A DNA stretch of 64,000 nt from DATFXM01 sp035315885 (lineage in GTDB: Bacteria; Acidobacteriota; Blastocatellia; UBA7656). The position numbers and the translations under genes are program-made. Under the pieces are notes generated by a model that was given only the letters and a program-made list of their open reading frames with translations, searched no databases and was not told the DNA's origin. Each line of letters starts with the position of its first letter. Positions within the stretch are counted from its first letter, which is position 1. Positions 17,999 through 26,375 of the stretch are shown one piece after another. The stretch covers positions 6,124 through 70,123 of the forward strand of contig DATFXM010000095.1 in NCBI GenBank assembly GCA_035315885.1, given 5' to 3'.

Positions 17999-20740
17999 AT
18001 GTTTCGTCGAAGCGTGATCGTGGCGATATTGGGCGGGCTTCTTTCCTTTCATCAACTTGTCGGACTGGCTATGCAATCCGCTGATGCGGGCATCGCCGGT
18101 GTTGTGCGCGATCCGCAAAACGCGGTGATCGCAGGCGCACTCGTAACCGCAACATCCGAGTCCGGGCAAGTTCGCTCGACCACCACTAATGAACAAGGCA
18201 GATACAAAATCGACAATCTGGCGCCGGGGCGCTACACGGTTGTCGTCGAGAGCAAAGGATTCAAACGCGGCGAGCGAACCGCGACTGTAGAAAGCGGACG
18301 TGCGGCCGTTCTGGATTTCAAACTTGAAGTCGCGGCGCCTGCTGAAGAGCTCACGGTTCCGGGGCGCGGCGGCGTAGCGCCGAACACCGACCCCGCGTAC
18401 CGGCACCTCAGAGACCATCAACATTTTGAGACCTATGCGGTCAGTAACCTCGTATTGAAGCGCGATGTGGGAACGCTCACATTGACTAAAGGACTGGTCA
18501 GCTTCGAGTCTCCGACGATGGGCCGCGTAGTTAAGGCAGTGTTCACCGGCGAAGGGACGTTCACGCTGAGTCCGGCTTTGCCGATCGAGGGCCACTATCT
18601 GGCGTCGATTATCGAGAAGCAATCGGTCGAAGAGAACTTCGAAAAGGCGGTGTTCTGTTTTACGGACCGGACCTACGAGGAGATAAAACAACAGTCTCAG
18701 AGCACAGGAACTGATCCGAGAGCCGGAGATATTCTCAAAGATCTAAGCAACAAGTTGCGACTGCGACAGGAGAGGCCACGCAGCCTCGTCGAGGCACTTG
18801 TTTCGTCTGATGGCGACAATCTGGAGGTGGAGCTTCTTGCGCATATCTACAATCCGAAGCGTCCGGGCGCTTTCAAGGCGTTCATCACTGGCAAGAAGTA
18901 CAACGATCTTCGCTTCGTGGTCCGACCGAATGGCGCGATGCCGCAAATCTTATCGCCGGAAGAAGTCGCGCTGATCAACGTCGACCCGGCTGCCGAGCGG
19001 GAGGGAATCTGGTATCTCGCGCATTTCGAATCCGAATACCGCAGCATGAAGGCGAGCTCCGAAGAGGACAAGCGGGTAATAGACGTTCAGCACTACAAGA
19101 TTGAGACGGTCATCGGCACGGACTCGAAATTGACCGCCTCTGCCGAGATTATTTTCAAAGCGATGGACGACGGCGACCGCGTAATCGGCTTTGGCCTGCT
19201 TCCAAGCCTTCGCGTTTCCCGCGTGCGGATGGGCGAAAAGGATATCAGCTTCATTCAGGAGCCTCGGAAGGAGGATGGGGCATTTTGCGTGATTCTGCCC
19301 GAGGGTACTGCGAAGGGAAAACAGTACTCGGTGACGATCGAATATCGCGGCGATCGCGTCGTGCAAGACGCAGGCGGCGGTAATTTCTCGGTGGGGGCGC
19401 GCGAGAGCTGGTATCCGAGCGCAAATGCGTTTAACGATCGGGCTACATTTGATCTGACGTTCAAGGTACCGAAGAAATACACACTGGTTGGTGTTGGCAA
19501 GCTGGTGAAGGAGTGGACCGAAGAAGGCTACGCCGCGTCGGAATGGGTTTCGGAGGTGCCGCTGGCGGTCGCAGGGTTCAACTACGGGGCCTACAAAAAG
19601 AAGGAGCTAACGGATAACACCACCGGTTACGTCATCGAAGGCTACGCAACAACTGAGCTTCCTTCCTCTTTGAGAGGCGCAGAAGAGATCGGTGGAATGT
19701 CTCCGTCTCGATTGACTGATAACGCTATGACCGAGGCGGAGAACTCCATACGCATTTTCAGCGCGTATTTTGGCAAGGCGCCTTACGGCCGCATTGCGAT
19801 AACACAACAGCCGCAGTTGTCCTTTGGGCAGTCGTGGCCGACGCTTGTTTATCTGCCGATCATCGCTTTCTTCGATTCAACGCAGCGTTGGAGGTTGATG
19901 GGTGGAATCAACACGAGACTGACCGACTTCATCCAGGAGGTAACACCACACGAGGTTGCTCATCAGTGGTGGGGTCACATGGTCGGGTGGGCATCCTATC
20001 ACGACCAATGGCTATCGGAAGGGTTCGCGGATTTTTCGGCAGGACTGTATTTGCAGCTCACCGAAAAAACGCCTGACAAGTACATAACCTTCTGGAAGCG
20101 GTCACGAGAACGAATCCTCGAAAAGAACCAGTTCGGGCGAAGATCCAATGACGCGGGACCGATTTGGATGGGCCTACGTCTCAACACATTCAGGAGCCCG
20201 TTCGCCTATCAGCAGATCGTGTATCCGAAGGGCGGGTACATCCTCCACATGCTGCGTTCGATCATGTGGGACAACAAAAACGGGGATAAGGCGTTCATGG
20301 AAATGATGCAGGATTTCGTTAGCTCAAACCTGCATCAAAACGCTTCCACCGAATCATTCAAGCACTGTGTCGAGAAACACATGTCCTCTCGGATGGACCT
20401 CGAGGGCAATAAGCGGATGGATTGGTTTTTCCGCGAATGGGTTTATGGGACGGAGGTGCCGAGCTACAAGCTGGTGTACTCGATCACACCCGACTCGGAT
20501 GGGAAGTTTATCCTGACCGGCACGCTCAGTCAGAGCGGTGTGTCCGATGGCTTCTCGATGCTGGTTCCGATCTACCTCGATTTTGACGGCAAGATAGTCC
20601 GGCTTGGCGAAGCCAACGTGACTGGTACTTCGACAACGCCCGAGTTCAAAGTAAAACTACCGCAGAAGCCGAAGCGGGTGTTGATCAATTACTACAACGA
20701 TGTGCTGGCGGTCGAGAGCATAAGCCAGGCAAAGAACTGA
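17999..20740 (+). CDS. M1-family aminopeptidase with N-terminal carboxypeptidase-regulatory domain
   Basis: A 913-residue exported protein. After the signal peptide, residues about 31-115 form a CarboxypepD_reg beta-sandwich (GVVRDPQNAVIAGALVTA... DNLAPGRYTVVVES). The catalytic domain carries HEVAH at 651-655 and Glu674, the exact HExxH-x18-E of M1 gluzincins, followed by KGGYILHMLR. I do not see a GxMEN motif in its usual place, as in other secreted acidobacterial M1 members. GGAGG lies 5 bases before the ATG. It faces the lactate permease gene with stops 5 bases apart. Confidence 0.9.
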   Translation: MFRRSVIVAILGGLLSFHQLVGLAMQSADAGIAGVVRDPQNAVIAGALVTATSESGQVRSTTTNEQGRYKIDNLAPGRYTVVVESKGFKRGERTATVESGRAAVLDFKLEVAAPAEELTVPGRGGVAPNTDPAYRHLRDHQHFETYAVSNLVLKRDVGTLTLTKGLVSFESPTMGRVVKAVFTGEGTFTLSPALPIEGHYLASIIEKQSVEENFEKAVFCFTDRTYEEIKQQSQSTGTDPRAGDILKDLSNKLRLRQERPRSLVEALVSSDGDNLEVELLAHIYNPKRPGAFKAFITGKKYNDLRFVVRPNGAMPQILSPEEVALINVDPAAEREGIWYLAHFESEYRSMKASSEEDKRVIDVQHYKIETVIGTDSKLTASAEIIFKAMDDGDRVIGFGLLPSLRVSRVRMGEKDISFIQEPRKEDGAFCVILPEGTAKGKQYSVTIEYRGDRVVQDAGGGNFSVGARESWYPSANAFNDRATFDLTFKVPKKYTLVGVGKLVKEWTEEGYAASEWVSEVPLAVAGFNYGAYKKKELTDNTTGYVIEGYATTELPSSLRGAEEIGGMSPSRLTDNAMTEAENSIRIFSAYFGKAPYGRIAITQQPQLSFGQSWPTLVYLPIIAFFDSTQRWRLMGGINTRLTDFIQEVTPHEVAHQWWGHMVGWASYHDQWLSEGFADFSAGLYLQLTEKTPDKYITFWKRSRERILEKNQFGRRSNDAGPIWMGLRLNTFRSPFAYQQIVYPKGGYILHMLRSIMWDNKNGDKAFMEMMQDFVSSNLHQNASTESFKHCVEKHMSSRMDLEGNKRMDWFFREWVYGTEVPSYKLVYSITPDSDGKFILTGTLSQSGVSDGFSMLVPIYLDFDGKIVRLGEANVTGTSTTPEFKVKLPQKPKRVLINYYNDVLAVESISQAKN

Positions 20741-20745
20741 GACGG

Positions 20746-22416
20746 TCAGGGAACGGCTGATTGAAAGACGTAGGCATACGCGAGCACGATGATCCCGACG
20801 ATTGACGCGAGTGCGATCGAATGCCATAACACAAAACGAAAGATGATACCCTCGTTGCCGACCTGATTTGTCGCGGCAGTCGCAACCACGATCGATTGTG
20901 CATCCACCATTTTGCCCATAACGCCGCCGGCACTGTTCGCAGCGCACATCAACACCGGACTTAGACCGAGTTGTTCCGCAGTTATTCGCTGGAGACCTCC
21001 GAAGAGCGCGTTGGACGAAGTGTCGCTTCCCGTCAGCGCTACGCCAAGCCATCCGAGGAACGTCCCAAAAAACGGGAATAACCAGCCGGTGCGGGTAAAC
21101 GCAAGCCCAAGCACTGCATCCATCCCCGAATAGCGAGTCACGAAGCCCAGCCCAAGCATGCATGAGATTGCCAGCACCGCAAATCTCATCCGCACCAGTG
21201 TCTTCCAAAAGAGCCTCGCAAGCTCATAAGGAGACACCGACAGCAGAAATCCAGAAACCAGCGCTGCAAGAAAACATCCGGAGCCGGTCGCCGACAACCA
21301 GTTGAAATCGTACTTCGCTTTTTCCGGCTCGGGCTTCGACACAACAGGAGCGGACCGGCTGACCGCGAGGTGAAGAGCAGGCATATCCCAGCCTCCGCGA
21401 TCGAACGCGGGAGTAGTCCAGCGATTCAGCGCGTTTTTTGTACCCGGCAGCCCCCAGCAGAGGACGAAGACCGCGAGGATGATGAAAGGCATCCAGGCTC
21501 GCGCGACCTGACCCCTAGTATGAGGCGCTGTCTGCGGCACTGCCTGAGTTTCCTCGGACGGCTGGCCGTCAGGTACTAGCTCGCCGGCAAAGCGCCAGAT
21601 TTGACGCGGCTGCCAGAGCCTGAGAAAGATCACGGTGACTACCAGAGAAACCAACCCGCTTGCGATATCGACCAGATTACTGTCGATGAAGTTGGACCAG
21701 ACAAACTGCGTGGCGGCAAACGAGACTCCTACGACGAGAATTGCGGGAAGGACATCGAAGGTTTCTCGCCATCCAACCATCGCGCGGACAAGCCAGAACG
21801 GGACGATTATCGCGGTGATCGGAAGAATCCTACCGATCATCGAGTTGAGTTGGACTTCGGGCAGACCTGAGACCGCGGCAAGAGTGTGAACTGGCGTGCC
21901 GATAGCTCCCCAGGCGACCGGGGCGGTGTTGGCGATGAGGTTCAACGCAGCCGCGTGAAATGGCTTGAAACCGAGACCGATCATGAAGGCGCCGGCGATA
22001 GCTACGGGAGCGCCGAAGCCCGCGGCGCCTTCGATGATTGCGCCGAAGCAGAAGGCTACGAGTAGCGCCTGAAGTCGCCGATCCGCGGTGATCCGCGCGA
22101 CCGACTGTTTCATGATCTCGAATTGGCCGGTGTACACGGAGATGTCATAGAGGTACACCGCGGCTACGACAATCCATGCGATCTTCAGCAACCCGAACGC
22201 CGCGCCGTACACGAGGCTGGCCGAAGACAAAATCCAGGGCATTTTGAAGACGAGGCTTGCGGCTAGCAGGGCGGTGGCCGCACCTGCCATCGCGGCCCAA
22301 TGCGGCTTGACCCGGAAAACTGCGAGTAGAGCCAGCAGCACGATAACCGGTAACGCCGCAACCAGCGTTGATAGCCACCAGATTCCAAACGGGTCGTAAG
22401 CTTGCGTCCAGGTCAT
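20746..22416 (-). CDS. L-lactate permease (LctP/LldP family)
   Basis: A 556-residue protein with about a dozen hydrophobic segments and the family blocks FGAIIEGAAGFGAPVAIA, WGAIGTPV, TGSDTSSNALFGGLQ and AANSAGGVMGKMVD. It should bring L-lactate (or glycolate) in with protons. The open frame extends to 22500, but the first 28 codons are heptamer-repeat DNA; ATG 22416 begins MTWTQAYDPFG, the usual LctP N-terminus. The start codon is abutted by the leader CAGAACTCCC, which has no purine-rich ribosome-binding site. Confidence 0.92.
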   Translation of the reverse strand: MTWTQAYDPFGIWWLSTLVAALPVIVLLALLAVFRVKPHWAAMAGAATALLAASLVFKMPWILSSASLVYGAAFGLLKIAWIVVAAVYLYDISVYTGQFEIMKQSVARITADRRLQALLVAFCFGAIIEGAAGFGAPVAIAGAFMIGLGFKPFHAAALNLIANTAPVAWGAIGTPVHTLAAVSGLPEVQLNSMIGRILPITAIIVPFWLVRAMVGWRETFDVLPAILVVGVSFAATQFVWSNFIDSNLVDIASGLVSLVVTVIFLRLWQPRQIWRFAGELVPDGQPSEETQAVPQTAPHTRGQVARAWMPFIILAVFVLCWGLPGTKNALNRWTTPAFDRGGWDMPALHLAVSRSAPVVSKPEPEKAKYDFNWLSATGSGCFLAALVSGFLLSVSPYELARLFWKTLVRMRFAVLAISCMLGLGFVTRYSGMDAVLGLAFTRTGWLFPFFGTFLGWLGVALTGSDTSSNALFGGLQRITAEQLGLSPVLMCAANSAGGVMGKMVDAQSIVVATAATNQVGNEGIIFRFVLWHSIALASIVGIIVLAYAYVFQSAVP

Positions 22417-22419
22417 GGG

Positions 22420-22522
22420 AGTTCTGACTTCTGAGTTCTGAGTAAGAGCTCGGAGTTCCAAGTCAACAGTTCCAGGTCGCGAGTTCTCTGCAGAGATCAC
22501 TCAGAACTCAGAACTCAGAACT
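22420..22522. repeat. Inverted heptamer array joining a start codon and a stop codon
   Basis: Left arm: AGTTCTG, ACTTCTG, AGTTCTG (22420-22440), then degenerate AGTTCC-type units. Right arm: three exact CTCAGAA units (22500-22520) plus CTTCC. The left arm touches the start codon of the lactate permease; the third right-arm unit contains the TGA stop (22515-22517, minus strand) of the next gene. A CTCTGCAGAG palindrome sits just inside the right arm. Confidence 0.85.
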
Positions 22523-22949
22523 TCCTATGCTGCCAGCAGTAGCCGCCGTCTTTTACTCGCCTCTGACAGGGCCTTCCCGACTTTGTCGGCGCGCCGCAGA
22601 TATGTAGTTGCGAATCGGCGACGGATCGTGACGGCCCGGAGGAGCGCGAAATGCCGGGGCCCGAAATGCCGGTGCGGCTGCTTGCGCTGCTGTCATCCGC
22701 TTGCGCGTCATCTTCGCTATTGGACAGTCGCTCAATGGGAGTGCCTATCAGATGAACGGTCTTGACCCGAGTCGTCCATCGAGCGGTTTCGAACGACAAG
22801 ACCGCCAGTAGCGCTAAAACGACTGCAAACATCGCTCGCCGTCTCTGGTAACGAGGGGCGCACGCACGACAATAATGAATCAGAAGAACCGTACTGCCGC
22901 GTACAGCAGCGATCTCTTTCCCGCAATTCGAGCAGAACCTGTCCTGCAA
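22515..22949 (-). CDS. Small membrane protein with zinc-ribbon head and Cys-rich tail
   Basis: A 144-residue protein. The N-terminus has CSNCGKEI and CRACAPRY, a four-Cys zinc ribbon; one TM helix follows (about 40-56, AMFAVVLALLAVLSF); a Ser/Ala-rich linker; and the C-terminus CGAPTKSGRPCQRRVKDGG plus CWQH, a compact CxnCxnCxxxH module that recurs at the ends of unrelated bacterial proteins. Function unknown. I choose TTG 22949 because GAGGT lies 7 bases upstream; the frame is open to 23015. The protein ends Lys-Phe-stop within a heptamer repeat, so its C-terminus has been set by the array. Confidence 0.65.
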   Translation of the reverse strand: MQDRFCSNCGKEIAAVRGSTVLLIHYCRACAPRYQRRRAMFAVVLALLAVLSFETARWTTRVKTVHLIGTPIERLSNSEDDAQADDSSASSRTGISGPGISRSSGPSRSVADSQLHICGAPTKSGRPCQRRVKDGGYCWQHRKF

Positions 22950-23023
22950 ACACGCGACCTCAAATTCAAGGGGATGGTGGAGTATACGTAAGTGGGATGG
23001 GATCGACAACGGCAAGCGGACAG

Positions 23024-23058
23024 CTGAGTGCTGAGTCCTGCCTACTGCCTACTGCCTA
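23024..23058. repeat. Heptamer array, five units
   Basis: CTGAGTG, CTGAGTC, then three exact CTGCCTA units. It lies in the 260-base divergent gap before the YkgJ gene. The GTAGGCA family at 42.5 and 46.2 kb is the complement of the same heptamer. Confidence 0.75.
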
Positions 23059-23209
23059 CTCTGTTTCCTCACTAACCGTTGTGATACTATTCCCCGGCTC
23101 GTTTGGAATAGCCGTAGACGCCTGTTATAAAATGAACTTGTCCCAGAAACAATTCGGAGTCGCTGAGTAACCGCACTTGAACTCTTTCTAATAAAGGACT
23201 GATACCTTA

Positions 23210-23767
23210 ATGTCGCAGGATAGGCCGGGCCGCCGAGTACTTCACGTCTTAAACGTCCTGGATACAAACCGATCACCGCAACTTCCACCCGAAATCCATT
23301 CAAAAAGATGGATGTACACTCAAATGGTGCGCGCGGTGACAAGGAAAATAATGCACGCTCCCTTCTCAATTCATACGTGGGGCGCGCTCCGGCGAAGCAT
23401 TCTCGCCAACATTCTTCCCGAAAACATTCTGTTTCGTTACAAGGCCTATCAAAGAGGCGAATGTAATCGTTGCGGTCTCTGTTGCAAGATCCAGTTCCAG
23501 TGTCCCTTCTTTGTCGATGACGGCCCGTTCAATACTCGTTGCTCGATATACACAACTCCACACGCGCCGCAGGCGTGTCTGAAGTTCCCGCTTGACCCGA
23601 TGGACTTGAGGCTGCTGCAGCGGGAGGTGGGCAACGCTTGCACCTTCTACTACGAAGGCGCTCCCCAGAAGCTTACGATTCTGGATTTCGCAAAGCTGTA
23701 TACGCAAGGGGTCCGCCAGCACATGGCGAAGCGAAGACTCAAAGAAGCGCCCGACAGTGGAGACTGA
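23210..23767 (+). CDS. YkgJ-family cysteine-cluster protein
   Basis: A 185-residue protein with the YkgJ/zinc- or iron-chelating cysteine motif CNRCGLCC at about 84-91, then CPFFVDDGPFNTRCSIYTTPH and CLKFPLDPMDL. The family is thought to bind an Fe-S or metal centre and often acts in oxidation or demethylation steps; its role here is not apparent. The N-terminal 80 residues are basic and lack a signal peptide. AAAGGA is 11 bases before the ATG, a long but usable spacing. Convergent with the aminotransferase gene. Confidence 0.8.
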   Translation: MSQDRPGRRVLHVLNVLDTNRSPQLPPEIHSKRWMYTQMVRAVTRKIMHAPFSIHTWGALRRSILANILPENILFRYKAYQRGECNRCGLCCKIQFQCPFFVDDGPFNTRCSIYTTPHAPQACLKFPLDPMDLRLLQREVGNACTFYYEGAPQKLTILDFAKLYTQGVRQHMAKRRLKEAPDSGD

Positions 23768-23798
23768 TCACCCGATTGTATGAGTCTTCGGCGCCTGC

Positions 23799-24923
23799 CT
23801 AGTCCGGCAACGCATCGATCAACTGGTCAACTTCATCCCGAGTGTTATACAGGTGTGGCGCAATGCGCAGTCTTCCCACACGATGCGCGGTGATAATGTT
23901 GCGTTCTCGAAGGCGGTGATAAAGCGACCCCGGCGTGTGCTCCCGGTGAGTGCAAGTCACTATCGCGGAGCGTTCGCGATCGCCACGCGGACTCACGACT
24001 CTATATCCTTTCTTGTTCAGCCTGCTGACGAGATAATCGCTAAGCTCCAACAGTCCGTGCTCAATTCTCTCGGGTCCGATCTCGAGAAGCAGCTCCAGAG
24101 CTGCGCCAAGTCCATAGACACCTGCACTGTTTAGCGTCCCGCATTCAAATCTCAACGCGCCGTCACGATAATCCAATCGGTAATCCAGATGGTTTTCGTA
24201 GTTCTTTACCGAGGTCCAACCGACTACCGTAGGTTTGATTCGATCGATGATCCGGTCGGAGATGAACATTAGCGCGATCCCCTCCGGACCCAGGAGATAC
24301 TTGTGCGAGTCCGCTGCAAACGCATCGACAAGATCGCACTGTACGTCCAGCTGAAGTCCGCCAAGACCCTGGATTGCGTCCGCCACAAAGATGATTTCGC
24401 GATCGCGACAGAAGCGGCCGATGCGCTCGAGGTCGGAGCGATAGCCGCTGGCAAACTGCACCCAGCTTATCGCGACGACTCGAGTGCGGTCATCCGTCAG
24501 GGACAAAAGCTCGTCAGGATCGATCCGGCCATCGCGCTCGACAGCAAATCGCAATTCGACGTCTCGCTCCTGCCCAATGCGCATCCACGGATAGGCGTTG
24601 GACGGAAACTCTACGCCAGTGGTGACGACGTTGTCTCCTGCACGCCAATCAATCCCGTTGGCGATCGTCGAGAGCGCATCGGAAGTGTTTCGCATGAATG
24701 CGATTTCATGAGACTGCGCGTTTACTAGTTGTGCCGCCATTGCGCGAGTGCGCTCGTAGGTCTCAAGCCAATCGGTGTAATTCGTGATTCCGTTGTTCGT
24801 CACATCGTCAAGCAGCCGCCTCATCGCATCGCGTACCCGCGTAGACAACGGAGCCACCGCTGCGTGGTTCATATAGATGTACTTTTGGGTGACCGGAAAA
24901 AGGGCGCGAATTTCTGCGTTCAT
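23799..24923 (-). CDS. Class V aminotransferase (PLP), cysteine desulfurase/epimerase-like
   Basis: A 374-residue fold-type I PLP enzyme. Seen are the N-terminal YMNHAAVAPLSTRV, the FMRNTSDALSTIANGI cofactor loop, HHxxG-like positions replaced by VADAIQGLGGL, and the Schiff-base lysine in ADSHKYLLGPEG. Members include isopenicillin-N epimerase-like enzymes, kynureninase-like and selenocysteine lyase-like proteins; substrate not predictable. The frame is open to 25130 but this overlaps the asparaginase gene; ATG 24923 overlaps the asparaginase stop as ATGA, so the two are translationally coupled. This pairing suggests a shared role in asparagine or amino-acid turnover. Confidence 0.88.
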   Translation of the reverse strand: MNAEIRALFPVTQKYIYMNHAAVAPLSTRVRDAMRRLLDDVTNNGITNYTDWLETYERTRAMAAQLVNAQSHEIAFMRNTSDALSTIANGIDWRAGDNVVTTGVEFPSNAYPWMRIGQERDVELRFAVERDGRIDPDELLSLTDDRTRVVAISWVQFASGYRSDLERIGRFCRDREIIFVADAIQGLGGLQLDVQCDLVDAFAADSHKYLLGPEGIALMFISDRIIDRIKPTVVGWTSVKNYENHLDYRLDYRDGALRFECGTLNSAGVYGLGAALELLLEIGPERIEHGLLELSDYLVSRLNKKGYRVVSPRGDRERSAIVTCTHREHTPGSLYHRLRERNIITAHRVGRLRIAPHLYNTRDEVDQLIDALPD

Positions 24924-25954
24924 AGTTTGAAAATAGCACGTATGTCGCCGACTGCAATGCCCCGGCGATTGTCGATCTGCGGATGATGATATGTCGCAAG
25001 CTCGCGGGTCTGTGCAGCATCCAGAACGCCGAGTTGGCTGAGCGTCTCGACCACCACCGCACCCAGCCCTCGAGTTGCACCGTCCTCGATCTTCATCGCG
25101 ATTCCGAGGCCGGTGGAATGGGTCTCGCAAGGAAGAACTCCAATTCCGTAGACTGCCTCGGCGCCGATCTTGCAGATGAGTTTTCCTTTTGCAGCTCTCA
25201 GAAGGTCGCTGTCCAGGCGGTCCCTGGTCCCACCTATCATCTCGGGGTAGTCGATCATCGCAGCAACTATTCGATTGATCGCTGCTCGTTGATTCTCGTC
25301 GATCGTGTTTGCCGCTTCAGGGTTCGCGAGGCGTGCAAATGAAAGCGCCATCGCCTTCAGGGGTACGCCGAAAGTCGGCGCGCTGCACCCGTCGGTAGCC
25401 GTAGGGATACCGTGGGGATCGAGCCCCGCAAGCGCTGAGAACACTTCGACGATCGAACGCTGGACGCCATGTTCGGGCAGGTAATAACCATCGACACCGA
25501 GCCGGCGGTGAAGTGCGGTCAGCAACATGCCGGCATGTTTGCCCGAGCAGTTGTTGTGAAGCTGCGTGTGGGGAAGGCCGAGCCGCTCGAGCTCTCGTGT
25601 TGCCTCGGCGCTGTAAGGAGGTTGAGGACCACAGGCGAGAGCCGATTCGTCGAGACCGCCCTTTGCGAGCATCGCAGCCACCGTCTGTGTGTGCACTGGT
25701 TCGCCCTGATGTGAGGCGCTCGCGACCGCTATCTCGCGCGCGGTGCAATTGAAGTGGTCAGCCGCGCCGCTTGCTATGAACGGAATGGTCTGAATTGGCT
25801 TTATGGTGGAGCGAGTGGACGTGACGATGGTCTCGTCTCCGACGCCCGCCACGGTCTTGCCGTCGGGAGTCACGGCTACGATTGCTCCACGATGCCAGGA
25901 TTCGATGATCGATCCGCGCGTTACTTCGACCAGTATCGGAAGCGAATTATTCAT
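24920..25954 (-). CDS. L-asparaginase II family protein (PF06089 type)
   Basis: A 344-residue protein matching the asparaginase II family: LVEVTRGSIIESWHRGAIVA at the N-terminus, the STRSTIKPIQTIPFI block, SASHQGEPVHT, NNCSGKHAGML, and the GCSAPTFGVPL motif. It hydrolyses asparagine to aspartate and ammonia; members of this family are cytoplasmic and unrelated to type I/II AnsA/AnsB enzymes. ATG 25954 starts the conserved region; a TTG at 25981 is an alternative. Stop overlaps the start of the downstream aminotransferase by 4 bases. Confidence 0.9.
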   Translation of the reverse strand: MNNSLPILVEVTRGSIIESWHRGAIVAVTPDGKTVAGVGDETIVTSTRSTIKPIQTIPFIASGAADHFNCTAREIAVASASHQGEPVHTQTVAAMLAKGGLDESALACGPQPPYSAEATRELERLGLPHTQLHNNCSGKHAGMLLTALHRRLGVDGYYLPEHGVQRSIVEVFSALAGLDPHGIPTATDGCSAPTFGVPLKAMALSFARLANPEAANTIDENQRAAINRIVAAMIDYPEMIGGTRDRLDSDLLRAAKGKLICKIGAEAVYGIGVLPCETHSTGLGIAMKIEDGATRGLGAVVVETLSQLGVLDAAQTRELATYHHPQIDNRRGIAVGDIRAIFKL

Positions 25955-26193
25955 AGTTATTTGCTGGGGATTCAGGGACAAGTTACTCTATAGAAGCACC
26001 GCGAAAAGAACAATTGGAACGCGTTCGGCCGAACCACGTTTGAAGTAACATATCAGCCGGAGGAGGCACGAATAGAACCTATAGTCATCGCCGCGCTTTT
26101 ATTGTTCGGCTCCGGCGACCGCGCCACTAAGACCCAAACAGCGCCGCTGACGCGAACGGTGTGAAGAGTCCGATATTCGAGCAGTCCAACCTG

Positions 26194-26358
26194 ATGCCAC
26201 AATCTGTGATTCGCAAGAAAAGAGGGCGGACGGTTTTCTTTGATGTTGAGTTTGTAGTGCGCGACGGCGCTGTGTATATCGCGATCCCAGACAGCGAGAC
26301 GCTCATTCCGCTGGACGGAGCCGGTGCTACTTGCGGACTCAGAGTTGAGCGGCATTGA
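26194..26358 (+). CDS. Possible small hypothetical protein
   Basis: A 54-codon frame (extendable to a GTG at 26161) encoding a basic start (SVIRKKRGRTVFF) then DVEFVVRDGAVYIAIPDSETLIPLDG, which reads like a beta-hairpin-rich small protein. It lies between the divergent-facing asparaginase and convergent AlbA_2 genes. A minus-strand frame of 108 codons covers the same DNA but reads less like a protein. No ribosome-binding site or known family, so treat as tentative. Confidence 0.35.
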   Translation: MPQSVIRKKRGRTVFFDVEFVVRDGAVYIAIPDSETLIPLDGAGATCGLRVERH

Positions 26359-26375
26359 AACCTCAGAGCTTCTCT

